64,000 bases of DNA from the NCBI GenBank assembly GCA_963662175.1, contig OY759224.1, positions 25,801,489 through 25,865,488 on the forward strand, given 5' to 3'. Of this stretch, positions 1-9,646 are shown one piece after another. The DNA is from Aradus depressus (lineage: Eukaryota > Arthropoda > Insecta > Hemiptera > Aradidae). Position 1 is the first letter of the stretch. Each line of letters opens with the position of its first letter. The notes beneath the pieces were generated by a model, which did not search any database, was not told the DNA's origin, and saw only the letters and a list, made by a program, of their open reading frames with translations. The position numbers were made by a program, and so were the translations under genes.

Positions 1-110
1 ACAAAAACTCTAATAATTGTCCATGTAATGAATGCATCAACACAAAATTTAGTATAAGGATTCACTATGTAAGTCATATTGAAAGCAGTGATTCATCGAC
101 TTATTATCTA
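1..110 (+). repeat. Family R fragment (right-hand part)
   Basis: This stretch matches the downstream part of the abundant family R repeat: it has the aactctaataattg / atgaatgcatc / aaaatttagtataagg series that recurs near 2510, 4300, 37490 and 50690. It has no coding potential. The copy continues off the left edge of the window. Confidence 0.6.
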
Positions 111-300
111 TAAATTCACTAATTATACAATCCTTACCTCAGGTATTACTGCCTCTAATATGACTGGATTCCATGGGTGAACATTTTTCCGAATTACAAG
201 TGTTGCGATGAAGTAAACCAAATGTCTTTTCACTCGCTCGGAAATAAGATATCGATCGAACCTGGAAAAGAGAACATTACAGAATAAGTTTAGGAAATGT

Positions 301-409
301 GGAACTTAACGCTCCACTCTTTTATATATACTCAACGCCGGAACTTAACGCTCCACTCTTTCATATCTACTTAACGCCGGAACTTAACGCTTCACTCTTT
401 CATATATAC
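301..409 (+). repeat. 39-bp direct tandem repeat, about 2.8 copies
   Basis: Three consecutive units begin ggaacttaacgctccactct and differ at few bases. A single further copy of the same motif stands at about 1353-1376. The sequence between (410-1350) may therefore be an insertion into, or an expansion within, an older repeat. It is not translated into anything recognisable. Confidence 0.85.
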
Positions 410-475
410 TTTTTATTAATTTTTTTTATTTTCGAACACTCTTTATTATGTACATTTACAATCTCGTATATATAC

Positions 476-805
476 AAAATAATAATAATAAGGAAAACAA
501 GAATAATATAAAATATATACAAAATAATAATAATAAGGAAAACAAGAATAATATAAAATATATACAAAATAATAATAATAAGGAAAACAAGAATAATATA
601 AAATATATACAAAATAATAATAATAAGGGAAACAAGAATAATATAAAATATATACAAAATAATAATAATAAGGAAAACAAGAATAATATAAAATATATAC
701 AAAATAATAATAATAAGGAAAACAAGAATAATATAAAATATATACAAAATAATAATAATAAGGAAAACAAGAATAATATAAAATATATACAAAATAATAA
801 TTACA
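476..805 (+). repeat. 45-bp minisatellite, seven full copies plus a partial one
   Basis: The unit (aaaataataataataagg followed by aaaacaagaataatataa and a short AT tail) repeats with an exact 45-bp period at 476, 521, 566, 611, 656, 701 and 746. The only substitution I see is one A-to-G in the fourth copy. Because 45 is a multiple of 3, both strands stay open across the array, which creates long but meaningless reading frames. Confidence 0.95.
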
Positions 806-1049
806 AATTAAAAAAAAATAAATAAAGTAATACTAAATTAAAGAAATGTGAAAAAGTAATAAAGAAATGATAAAACAAATAAAGAAAAGTATGTACAAAA
901 TAATGTGATAAATCATAAGAAAAACAACTCTTCAGCTCAGAGACCCCCGGAACAGCCACGCTTGGTACTCTCCTCATTCCTACAACTAAATGGAGGTAGA
1001 GGAGGTAACGGGGGCCAGGGTAGTCCCCCATATCCCCTGGATCTGCCTA

Positions 1050-1353
1050 GCCTCTGACTAGCAGTGGAGGCAAACCGAGAGGGACAGAAGAGCCGAAGAG
1101 AGGCCCAGCACTTCCTTACTATCTTATCGTAGCAGGTCGCTCGACCAGAACCGCCTCAGTCTTCGAGAAGGATCGCCAGGGTGGGAACGTGATGACAAGG
1201 ATCAAGCAACAGGATTGTTATGGAAGAAAAGATTGAAGTGAAACTTTGAGAAGCAGGACTTAATAAGGTCAATGACAATAGGAACTTTGAGATCATTGTG
1301 GAGGGTAAGGTTGGAATAGTAGGGTGCATCAACGATGGTTCTGAGGACAACGC
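1050..1353. other. GC-richer non-coding segment, origin unknown
   Basis: Base composition changes from AT-rich to balanced here. There is no long reading frame, no terminal repeat and no tRNA-like box. It ends against the isolated 39-bp motif at 1353. It could be the decayed internal part of a retrotransposon, but I cannot assign it. Confidence 0.3.
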
Positions 1354-1554
1354 TGGAACTTAACACTCCACTCTTTCAAAAATAAAATAAATTAATTGTT
1401 CTAATTAATTAAAATCGAACAAATTAATCAGATAATAACAATAAAGTAATTAATTAACGTTTTTACATTATTGATCGATACTTCATATAATTTTTTTTTT
1501 TAAATACACTTTATTTTTTAACATAAATAAAAAACATTTAATACATGAGGCAAG

Positions 1555-1745
1555 CGGAAATATGATAAATTAGGGTGATCGAAGTTATTATGTTATTACG
1601 TTATGTTGTTAGAGATTTTGTGTTAAGACTGCCCTCTAATCCCTCATTCCTTTAGGCTGATTTAGCTGAAAGTCATTAGGTATCGTCCTTGTAGGGTTCT
1701 GGATATACATATAAAATTTCGTGTAAAGGAATTTTTTTTTTTTAA
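1555..1745 (-). repeat. Family R fragment, reverse orientation
   Basis: In reverse complement it carries the R unit (cgaaattttatatg, ggacgatacctaatgac, cagctaaatcagcc). It is diverged and incomplete. The flanks from 1380 to 1550 and from 1745 to 2040 are AT-rich with nothing recognisable. Confidence 0.5.
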
Positions 1746-2044
1746 TCTTGGATTTCAATCAGAAGGACGTATACATAAATTTTATATATATTTATATATA
1801 TATATATATTTTAAATTGATTACATTATACAATAGCCATTTGAATTTAGCATATAATTGTTTCAGCATGCCTATTTCAGTATTATTTTGAAGCTTTTAAC
1901 AGAGAATTGGGATTTTTTTTGTTTTAATTCAAATGCTGTGGTATATTGTAAATTTTATTGTACACATATCAAAAAGTAAATAAGAAAAATAAAAATCACG
2001 ATTTTTGGGAATAAAAAAAAAATATGAATAAATAAATAGCAGTT

Positions 2045-2690
2045 ATATAAATTAAATTAGGGGAAGATTAGGGGGGAGGCTTAACATAAAAACTGTAATA
2101 GCTACCTATAAAATGAATGTATTGTCACAATTTGCTATAGGTGACCAAAGCCCATAAGAATACACAACACCTGTCAATTTTCAGCCAAATCGGTCAAGGG
2201 GAAGGGGGGGCTTAGGAGAGAGGCCTAACTCATATACTCTAATAACTGCCGTTGTAGTGAATATATCGAAACAAAATTTCATATGTGAATTTGAAATTCT
2301 ATAGGACGAAAGTTCTTAATTTTCAGAAGGAGAATGGGGGATCAACTCAAATATAAACAAAATCCCCAATAACTGCCGACGTAATGAATGTATCGACATG
2401 AAATTTTATATTGGAAGAAAAACCTCAATGAGGATATAATCTGTCAAATTTCATCGATATCGGCTGACGGGAAGGGGTGGTTCAGGGGAGAATACTTAAT
2501 TAAAAAACCTTAATAACTGCCGATGTTATGAATTTATTTACACAAACTTTAGTATGAGGATTAAGGAGTCTCTGTGTAAGTCAATTGTATATTAGCGCAA
2601 ACGGTCGACTGGTTTTGGAGAGGGAGCGAAAAGATAATAGCTTAATTTGTTCTGGGGAAGTACATTGCCGGTGATTCACAGATGACTTTT
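2045..2690 (+). repeat. Family R copy with about four internal units
   Basis: The phrase taataactgccg or a variant returns near 2088, 2240, 2369 and 2511, a spacing of about 130-150 bp. Each unit has a gaatgtatcgacacgaaat box and a cagccaaatcggtc box. It ends in the family tail (ggggaagtacattgccggtg). See the finding on family R. Confidence 0.7.
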
Positions 2691-2694
2691 TTTT

Positions 2695-3400
2695 TTGTTA
2701 TTAATCAATATTTTTTTCTGTGTACATTTTAACAAATTAAACAATATGGTGCAGTTGTGATTTTTATTTACAAAGTGTTGGTCGAGTGTTTAGTATAATT
2801 TCGGCAAAACCTACTCTGTGAGTGGGCGGGAGTGTTGCGAGGTAGCGTCAAGACACAACTGACCGGTCACTTCGTCATCACTGACCACTGGCCCAGGGCG
2901 CATGGCATCCCCAGGCTGGGTTGAACGGGGTCTTAGACCAACATTGAAACCCTTAATCTAGGGTGTGTCCGCAGTAACCTTAGCAATCCAGGACCATTTT
3001 CTCAATCCTGGAAATTAGAAATTTTGAAATTTATTTATTAATAATAATAATTTTTTTATTTTTTAAAGGGATCACCCCTTTACAATTGAGTTACCATTAC
3101 TTTTACAATATTAACATTTCCAAAATTATATACTGATCAGCTGAACAATAATGACATATATAAAGGAACCTTTAACAAACTAAATAAATAATAAAAGTAT
3201 AAATAAAATAAGTAATTACAAATTAATAATAATAATGTAACAAATACAGTAAATATGGAGTGGGGATGTAGGTATTGAATATCAATATAATATGGAAGTT
3301 GAAATACATTATTCATTAACAATGAATGATCTAAGTTTCAAAGCGCTGATTAAATAATAGACAATTTTTGAGATATCATTCTTATTATGGGCCAGGAAAT
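2695..3400. other. Intergenic sequence with no recognisable gene
   Basis: It includes a GC-richer patch (about 2815-3000) inside AT-rich DNA. I see no splice-bounded coding exon, terminal repeat or tRNA-like box. The short open frames show no protein similarity that I recognise. Confidence 0.4.
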
Positions 3401-3404
3401 TTAT

Positions 3405-4585
3405 TTATTATGAATTACTTATCCAGCTATAAGAAGAAAAGGGGAAGTTATGTATTCTGTGAGAAATTTGATGTGAAGTTTTCAACTGAATTTCATGTTT
3501 TCCGACCTCTGAATTCCAAATATTATAAAAAAAATGTCTGTTTGTCTGTGTGTTTGTGAACACGATAACTCCCGACAATAACCTTATCATCCCAAAAGCC
3601 TTCCAACATCTTCCAAATGCTTCAATTTAAATCCCATATCCACGAGAAAGTCACTAGATCCCGTCCCTCTGATCTTTACCTTCCTTCCCACAGGACAACA
3701 ACCTACCACAACTCCTTCCTTATCCAGGCTAACTCCCACTGGAAATCTCTCCCTCTCCAGATTCCCCATGCTCCTAGTCTTATTTCTTTTAAATCCCTGC
3801 TCTTCCAGCACCTCCTAACTCATCAAACGTCTGATTCCCAAGGCTAGCATCCTATGGGATAGTTCTCGTCTTCCCATAAGTCTCTCAGTCCACAGCTCTG
3901 CAGTCTCATCATCCCAGTTGGATCACATGTTCTTTTTTAGTCACTATATATTTGTATTTTATAAGTATTCATTCCTTTCTTTTTCTTTATCCTTATTTCT
4001 AACTGTTTCTGTTACTTTAGTTGCTGTAGGCCCTTATTTTTTATATTTTATTTTAACTTGGTTGATACTTGTATCTCTTTTGTTTATTTCTTATGTTGTT
4101 ATTCTTAGTGGACGTATGTCCCAGAATAAAAATTGTTTTTTCATTTTTCATTTCATTTAATTTTCATTTCATTTCAATAAGTATATCAACACGAAATTTT
4201 ATATGTGAATCCAGAACTCTCTACCGACAACACCTATTATTTTTCAGCCAGATGGAAAGAGGGGAATAGGAGGGAGGCTTAACGTAAAAACTGTAATAAC
4301 TGCCGATGTAATGAATGTATCGACGCAAAATTTAGTATGAGGATTTAGGAGGCCCTGTGTAAGTCAACTGTTGAATATTAGCGCAAACTATCGACTTGTT
4401 TTGGAGGGGAAGCGAAAAATGAATTGATTACTTCGTTCTGGGGAAGTGCCGGTGATTAATTGACGACCTTTTTTCTTCATATTTGGAATCTAGAGGTCGG
4501 AAAATATGAAATTCTGTTGAAAACTCGGCATCGAATTTTTTTGTTGATTACATTATTTCCTCTATACTTCATATTGCTTGTGAAG
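3405..4585 (+). repeat. Family R element with both ends, split by a LINE insertion
   Basis: The left end (around ggggaagttatgtattctgt, then aatttcatgttttccgacct) reappears in reverse complement at about 4490-4585. This copy therefore has terminal inverted repeats of about 90 bp. Between them lie one internal unit, the tail segment (about 4300-4470) and a CR1-like LINE fragment inserted at 3582-4174. Without the insertion the element would be about 0.6 kb. It is non-coding. Confidence 0.6.
3582..4174 (+). mobile_element. CR1-like non-LTR retrotransposon, 3' fragment
   Basis: The translated stretch from about 3617 to 3847 reads HEKVTRSRPSDLYLP...NSFLIQANSHWKSLP...SFKSLLFQ. This is the conserved tail found after the reverse transcriptase domain in CR1/Jockey-group elements. 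The fragment ends in an imperfect ttttcatttcattt microsatellite instead of poly-A, as CR1/L2-group LINEs do. It interrupts a family R element, and a 6-bp caataa on both sides (3576-3581 and 4175-4180) looks like a target duplication. A related minus-strand copy lies at 44880-45165. The element is 5'-truncated and inactive. Confidence 0.65.
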
Positions 4586-4822
4586 TAATACGTTAAAGAA
4601 TGCAATACATTTAGTGATTTGTGAGGTGTCTTGAAGACAATCCACAGGTGGTGCGCTTAAGTTAAGTATATTGATTGAGGGGTCTTTTGTGAGAAGTGCT
4701 TCTTTTGAAGTGTCAATCAACAACGTGATTCGAAATAAGTAGCAGTGAATGGTTAAGGTGTTCATTCATTTTTAAGTTATTTAAAAAGTATTTCATACAG
4801 ATTAGGAGTACGTTTATAGACC

Positions 4823-5288
4823 ACTAGCAGTAATACCCGGCGTTGCCCGGGGAACTTTGACTTTTCTCCCAATATCTCCTGTAAGGCTATTCAGTTCCTC
4901 GACAGTACATTCATGATGTTATAATTTTCAATTATTCATACGGAATAGGTAAGGCTTATAGTCCTTCAACTGTAGTAACGCTAGCTTTGGAGCTAAAACT
5001 AATTTATTCAAAAAGATTTCTCATTAATCGTTGCAATGGTTTTCGAGTTACAAAGATTGCGTGAGTGGATGCTGGGATGGACCAGGTGTTGATTAAAAAA
5101 TATACCTTAACCTTCTGGTAGATAAAACTTATCTATTCAAAAAGATTCCTCATTAATCATTGCAGTGGTTTTTGAGTTACACAGAAGTTACAGACGAACA
5201 AATTTAAAAAAAAATTAATCAAATCCATCAATCCGTTCGTGAGTTATAGCGGTACAACGCACAGATATTTTCAGCTTTATATATATGA
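4823..5288 (+). repeat. Interspersed repeat with CCCGGCGTTGCCCGGG end
   Basis: It starts actagcagtaatacccggcg and ends in an AT microsatellite after gttatagcggtacaacgc. A near-complete reverse copy stands at 48762-49283. It contains an internal duplicated segment (ttcaaaaagatt.ctcattaatc twice, about 130 bp apart). It has no reading frame. I have seen such CCCGGCG-ended repeats in many insect genomes but cannot place this one in a TE class. Confidence 0.7.
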
Positions 5289-5329
5289 TTTAAACGAAAA
5301 TAGTTTTTCTCTCTGGCACATCAAACCCG

Positions 5330-5475
5330 TACAGCATGGAGGCTAAACGACTACTGGCTAGTAGTCTACACTGAACGGTTGGGATGTGCCACTGATGATG
5401 ACGCAGTTACTTTAAAAAGCTATTCTCATCAAAAATAAAACTGTGGGAATACAACGTTTTTTGTTTCTAAGAGAA
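5330..5475 (+). repeat. Decayed Penelope-like terminal fragment with hairpin motif
   Basis: The ctgatgatgacgcagtt at 5392 and the aataaaactgtgggaa downstream match, in reverse, the segment at 37205-37345. The hairpin motif is damaged here (the expected GAAA reads TAAA). Confidence 0.45.
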
Positions 5476-5511
5476 ATCTCTTTTAAATCCAATGTTCTTA
5501 TCCCTTCCCTG

Positions 5512-5712
5512 TTAGCTCAACTGTAGGAGTCCTAAATTTTGCTTACGCAGGTTTAGTTAGCGTTAACCTGACATCGTACAGCTCGGATCCTTTGCCCCGA
5601 AGGACGGCGTGCTCTTTTTGTTACATCAGATAAAATAAACTAAGGGCCTTGGCCGAGTTTTGAACCCACGATCTTGAGCTCAGTAAGCAAGCACGCATAC
5701 CACTGAGTATCT
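5512..5712 (-). mobile_element. tRNA-derived SINE, partial
   Basis: Read on the minus strand it has the tRNA-like head (cagtggtatgcgtgcttgct, then the B-box region gggttcaaaactcggcc) and the next part of the body (gcacgccgtccttcgg). The first bases of the head and the distal part of the body are degraded. It is the same family as 21689-22034. Confidence 0.75.
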
Positions 5713-5714
5713 TA

Positions 5715-6125
5715 CTATCACATGAAATCAATACATTTATTACAACGGTAGTTATTATAGTTTTTGTATTAAGTCTCCCCCCAATGCCCTCCTTCCCTTC
5801 AGCCGATTTGGCTGAGAATCAATAGGTGTCGTACTTATACGATTTTGAATACAGATATAAAATTTCGTGTCGATACATCAGTTTATTGTGATTTATCGTG
5901 TTCACACACGCATTGTCTGAGTTTTTTTAAATTTTCAACAGAATTTTGTATTTTCCATTTGATCCCAAAAAAAATTAAAAAAATATGTCTCTGTGTATGT
6001 ATTTTTGTGAACACGATTATTCCCGATAGAAAGAATGTATCGACTTGGAATTTTATATGTGTATCCAGAATCCTATCGATCGGACGACATCTATCGATTT
6101 TTAGTCAATCAGGGGATTAGGAGGA
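5715..6125. repeat. Family R fragments in both orientations
   Basis: A reverse-oriented unit (about 5725-5880) meets a forward left-end segment (about 5925-6125: aattttgtattttcca, gaacacgattattcccga, cgacttggaattttatatg). The arrangement matches the inverted structure seen at 3405-4585. Confidence 0.5.
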
Positions 6126-6127
6126 AG

Positions 6128-6560
6128 CAGGGGGCGTAGCTACAGCTGTAGCAATGATACAGGGCCCACGAGCTAGAGGGCCCCAACATGCGTAAGCAAA
6201 AAATCGTAAAATGTTATCCATAGTCATATTGATAAAAGCCCTAATGAATAAATAATAAAACACTCCGTAGCAGCTCTATATTATTTCGTCTCAGAAAAGT
6301 ACCAAATAGGACAGTCAATATGCTTTTGAAAAGCCTCGAAATTCACACTGAGTTGTAATCTTTTTACGAAAAAAACCCGTCTCAACCCCTTATTTTCACA
6401 GATTCAACGAAAAATTTTCGGACAAGATCAATACTGTCCATAGGAAAAGAAGACCTTGAGAAACTAAAATCTTCTTCAGCTATAGCTTCAGGTGATATAA
6501 TAAATACGTTCGCCGAAAAAAAGGCAAGAAAAGTACTTACACTAGAAAATTTTCTTTAGA
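6128..6560 (+). pseudogene. hAT-type (ZMYM-like) transposase remnant
   Basis: The segment starts with cagggggcgtagctaca, which resembles the ends of many hAT elements. At about 6445-6560 it encodes EDLEKLKSSSAIASGDII, followed by a short FAEKKARK motif. This resembles the C-terminal end of the hAT transposases annotated in animals as zinc-finger MYM-type 1-like, where an SIE...D.I..FA..KARK motif closes the protein. The rest of the transposase is missing or too decayed to read. Classification is by motif only. Confidence 0.45.
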
Positions 6561-6689
6561 GTTATGTTTTTTAATATGTATTGTTGTTTTTGTTATTTTC
6601 AAATATATTTTGTTTATGCGAGTGTTTTTGTTTATTTTCCGAAAAAGTCAACAAGAACTCTAATAACTAGCACGTTGAAGACCTCAATG

Positions 6690-6825
6690 TCAATACATTC
6701 ATTTTATCGGGAGTTATAGTGTTCACAGGCACAAAAGCATCATATTCCAGTGAAAATTCAACATGGAATTCCTGCCCGATTATATAACTTTTCCTATACT
6801 TCGTTACCTCCCCCCTCTTTGTATT
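6690..6825 (-). repeat. Family R left end, reverse orientation
   Basis: In reverse complement it gives the R terminus: gtataggaaaagttatataa, then cgggcaggaattcc and the atgttgaattttcactgg box. It lies just before the foldback element. Confidence 0.5.
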
Positions 6826-6880
6826 ATAATATAATACATGTATAATATATGTATAATACATATATGATACATATAATATA

Positions 6881-7493
6881 CAGGGTGGCCCAGATAAGCG
6901 GGCCACAAGTGAAATAACTCCTAAACGGTTAGAGATATCAAAATTGTGCATAGGACTAAAGTTGTAGCACTCGCCGAGAGCTATAGTATGGCGTCCTCGA
7001 AAAGACTAAAATGACACTTTTAATGGCTCAAATAGCCCTTCGAAGGGCGGGGTTCTCTTTTGACCCTTAAGTTTCATTACATTTTATTAAAGTACTAAAG
7101 AAACAAGGAAGAACTGTGCAAACAGATTTTTGATACGTCAAGTAGTTCTCGGAACAAAAACGTTTAAAGTTGCACGTTTTTCTTATTCTGAAGCTAGTTG
7201 GAATTTAATAACTTCAGAATAAGAAAAACGTGCAACTTTAAACGTTTTTTTCCGAGAACTACTTGACGTATCAAAAATCTGTTTGCACAGTTATTCCTTG
7301 TTTCTTTAGTACTTTAATAAAATATAATGAAACTTAAGGGTCAAAAGGGAACCCCGCCCTTCGAAGGGCTATTTGAGCCATTAAAAGGGTTTTATGTATT
7401 GTCGAGGACGCCATATAATAGCACTCGGCGAGTGCTACAACTTTAATCCTATGCACAATTTTGATATCTCTAACCGTTTGGCCCGCTTATCTG
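6881..7493. mobile_element. Foldback palindrome, arms about 290 bp
   Basis: The left arm (6899-7193) and right arm (7209-7490) are reverse complements with few differences, separated by about 15 bp. Matching landmarks include aaaaacgtgcaactttaaac, gccctattt/gggctatttgag boxes and the outer gcccgcttatctgg. The left edge starts cagggtggccc. The right edge cuts into a LINE fragment: the HTRLT codons of the RNase H fragment run up to it. It has no protein-coding capacity. It may be a foldback transposon or two head-to-head copies of a MITE. Confidence 0.85.
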
Positions 7494-7815
7494 GGTTAGA
7501 CGAGTGTGACCTACGCGGAGCAGCATCAGACATACCTCCTCCTGCCTATTCTGCCTCGGAGCTTTTCCATTTATCTATATTTGTTTTGATGTACCTAAGT
7601 TTATTTTTTAGGTCCATGTTACTCCACACAGAGGCCCAGCTCTCTTTTATTTTGCGATGCAGGCAGTTCTTCAGGTCTGGTATTGTCGTCACTACCTTTT
7701 CTTCTCCAGGCAACGTTGCTGCTTCCTTTGCCACTTTATCTGCTGCATCGTTCCCTTCGATTCCCACATGTGGGGGGGTCCAGCAAAAAATTACATGTTT
7801 TTTATTATTTGTGCA
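7491..7815 (-). pseudogene. RNase H region of a Jockey/I-group LINE, fragment
   Basis: The minus strand reads HVIFCWTPPHVGIEGNDAAD and then KVAKEAATLP. This is the end of a LINE-encoded RNase H domain, including the HxGIxGNxxAD motif that holds the last catalytic Asp. After one frameshift near 7545 it continues RQEEVCLMLLRVGHTR, the conserved segment that follows RNase H in these elements. It is truncated on the left by the foldback element and on the right by a TA microsatellite. Confidence 0.8.

Positions 7816-7817
<2 letters not shown>

Positions 7818-7880
<63 letters not shown>
7818..7880. repeat. (TA)n microsatellite
   Basis: About 31 uninterrupted TA dinucleotides. It makes the YIYIYI-type open frames on both strands. 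Confidence 0.97.
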
Positions 7881-7883
<3 letters not shown>

Positions 7884-8234
7884 TATTATACAATATACGA
7901 TGTACAATATATATCGTGTGAAACGGGTTCTAGAGATAGCCCGTATCTGGAAAAAGCTGTCAAAAGTAGGCTCCACATTTATCCAATGGCCTGATAGGTC
8001 TCACCTTTCACGAACATTGCTCCAGGTTCAGATCGAAGTAGCGATTAGGCAATAAATTACGAAAGGCAATTTTCGATGAGCCTCTCCTCTTCAGGGTATC
8101 AAACTCTTCTGTTACGTCATACTGTTCCCTAGCTGACAAAAGATCACCTACAAAAAAACATTTTCTCATTGTTAAAAAATAATAATTAAAAAAATTTAAG
8201 TCTGTGATAATTTTTTTTTTTTATTGCTGATTCG

Positions 8235-8425
8235 CTGGAGTGAGACTCGTGTTGAATACCAGAAAACTAAAGCGAAGATTTTCGCTGTTCCTCGATTTGT
8301 TACAGAAGACCAAAAATAGAGTGCGTGTGGAAGGACGCCCCCCGATCCCTGGAACCCTGACCAGACTGAGACTGCACTGTACCTTGGTGTATTCTTAGAC
8401 AGGCCGACTCACGTGGAAACAATTT
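8235..8425 (+). pseudogene. Possible LINE reverse-transcriptase scrap
   Basis: Near 8365-8415 the plus strand reads ETALYLGVFLDRPTHVE, which resembles the YLGVxLDRxLTW segment just after the catalytic RT motifs of Jockey/RTE-type LINEs. Upstream pieces are out of frame. Evidence is limited to this short motif. Confidence 0.35.
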
Positions 8426-8429
8426 TACT

Positions 8430-8605
8430 TCACCAGCTATAGGAGAAGTTACCTATATAATTGGTCAAAAATTCGATGTGGACTTTCCAAAGGAATTTCA
8501 TATTTTCCGACCTCCTGATCCCAAAAATTAAATACAAAATTTTGTCTGTGTGTCGGTGAACATAACTCCTGAAAAAATGAATGTATTGACACGAAATTTT
8601 ATTAG
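8430..8605 (+). repeat. Family R left end
   Basis: It carries the R terminus in order: ataggagaagttac, ggtcaaaaattcgatgtgga, aatttcatattttccgacct, tgtgtgtcggtgaacataac, atgtattgacacgaaat. It abuts the long inverted repeat that follows. Confidence 0.65.
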
Positions 8606-8607
8606 GA

Positions 8608-9107
8608 ATAGATAATTAAATACACAATTTCTATATCAAACTTCACTATATATTCTCAAATACTCAACTAGTTTCACCGTGTTAAGGCATTATCAAGAGT
8701 CTCTTACAAACTGACAGAAATGGTTGACAGGGTAGAAGGTACAGTTATGGAGGGGGGTTTAGGTAGCGACGGGGAATCCCTTGTTTTTGTTACTCTATAC
8801 ATTCTAATAAACAGATATTTACAAGATAATAATAAATATAAAATAAAAAAATAAATTATATTTATTATTATCTTGTAAATATCTGTTTATTAGAATGTAT
8901 AGAGTAACAAAAACAAGGGATTCCCTGTCATTACCTAAAAACTCCCCTCCATAACTGTACCTTCTACCCTATCAACCATTTCTGTCAGTTTATAAGTGAC
9001 TCTTGATAATGCCTTAACACGGCGAAACTAGATGAGTATTTTAGAATATATAGTGAAGTTTGACAAAGAAATTGTGTATTTTATTATTTTTATCTATTCC
9101 TAGAATG
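8608..9107. repeat. Long inverted repeat, arms about 240 bp, Penelope-like
   Basis: The left arm (8608-8843) and right arm (8858-9107) are near-perfect reverse complements with an A/T spacer of about 14 bp. The outer ends read aggaatagata and tatctattccta. Each arm carries a hairpin with gcc/ggc stem followed by GAAAC (minus strand 8671-8697, plus strand 9002-9029). The same layout occurs in the inverted pair at 51215-52055. Head-to-head inverted copies are typical of Penelope-like insertions. No reverse transcriptase is present. Confidence 0.8.
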
Positions 9108-9109
9108 GA

Positions 9110-9640
9110 GGTTCACAAAGTAAATCTGGAAACCATAAATTATTCGAAATTTTATTTGTATATCCACAATATGTGCCTTTTTTTAGATGTCGGTGTCTAC
9201 GTCAAATACGGCCTTAAGCCTTCATAAAGTAAAAAAAAAAATTAATAAATCATTTAATTCAAATCTAGGGAAAATACAGAGAGATTCCAGAAAAAGTTAT
9301 TTTACCAAAAAATTTTGGGAATTGACCATACATAACTCGAATATTCTAAAGTATTAATTGTTTTTTTCTAGGCCAGAAATAATTTCCACTTTACCCATGT
9401 ATGTTATTATTCCAAGGTAAATCGATGTCGAATCCAATAAATAATAGACGAACTTGCTTCGATGTCGTTGGTAATCGATAGTTTTTATATAACATTCATT
9501 TCTTAAGACATAAAAGACCACCAACTTTTTGATATAGTCATTTTCTAACTTTCAATGGTTCTTACTTTCCCAGCAGTACGAATTGTAGGCGAGTTTATGA
9601 AATCGGTCAGAAATTCAATGTTGACTTTATATCGGAATTT
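9110..9640. other. AT-rich sequence with scattered R-like pieces
   Basis: No coding exon or complete element is visible. The end (about 9570-9640) carries a diverged family R left terminus (ggtcagaaattcaatg). Confidence 0.4.
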
Positions 9641-9646
9641 CATGAT

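Noticed and set aside
400..825. Long repetitive reading frames on both strands (YIQNNNNKENKNNIK- and FILFLFSLLLLF-type)
   Set aside because: They are produced by the 45-bp tandem array, whose period is a multiple of three; no start context, splice sites or domain support them.
7394..7994. Plus-strand frames of 175 and 103 codons with YIYIYI runs
   Set aside because: They run antisense through a LINE RNase H fragment and a TA microsatellite.
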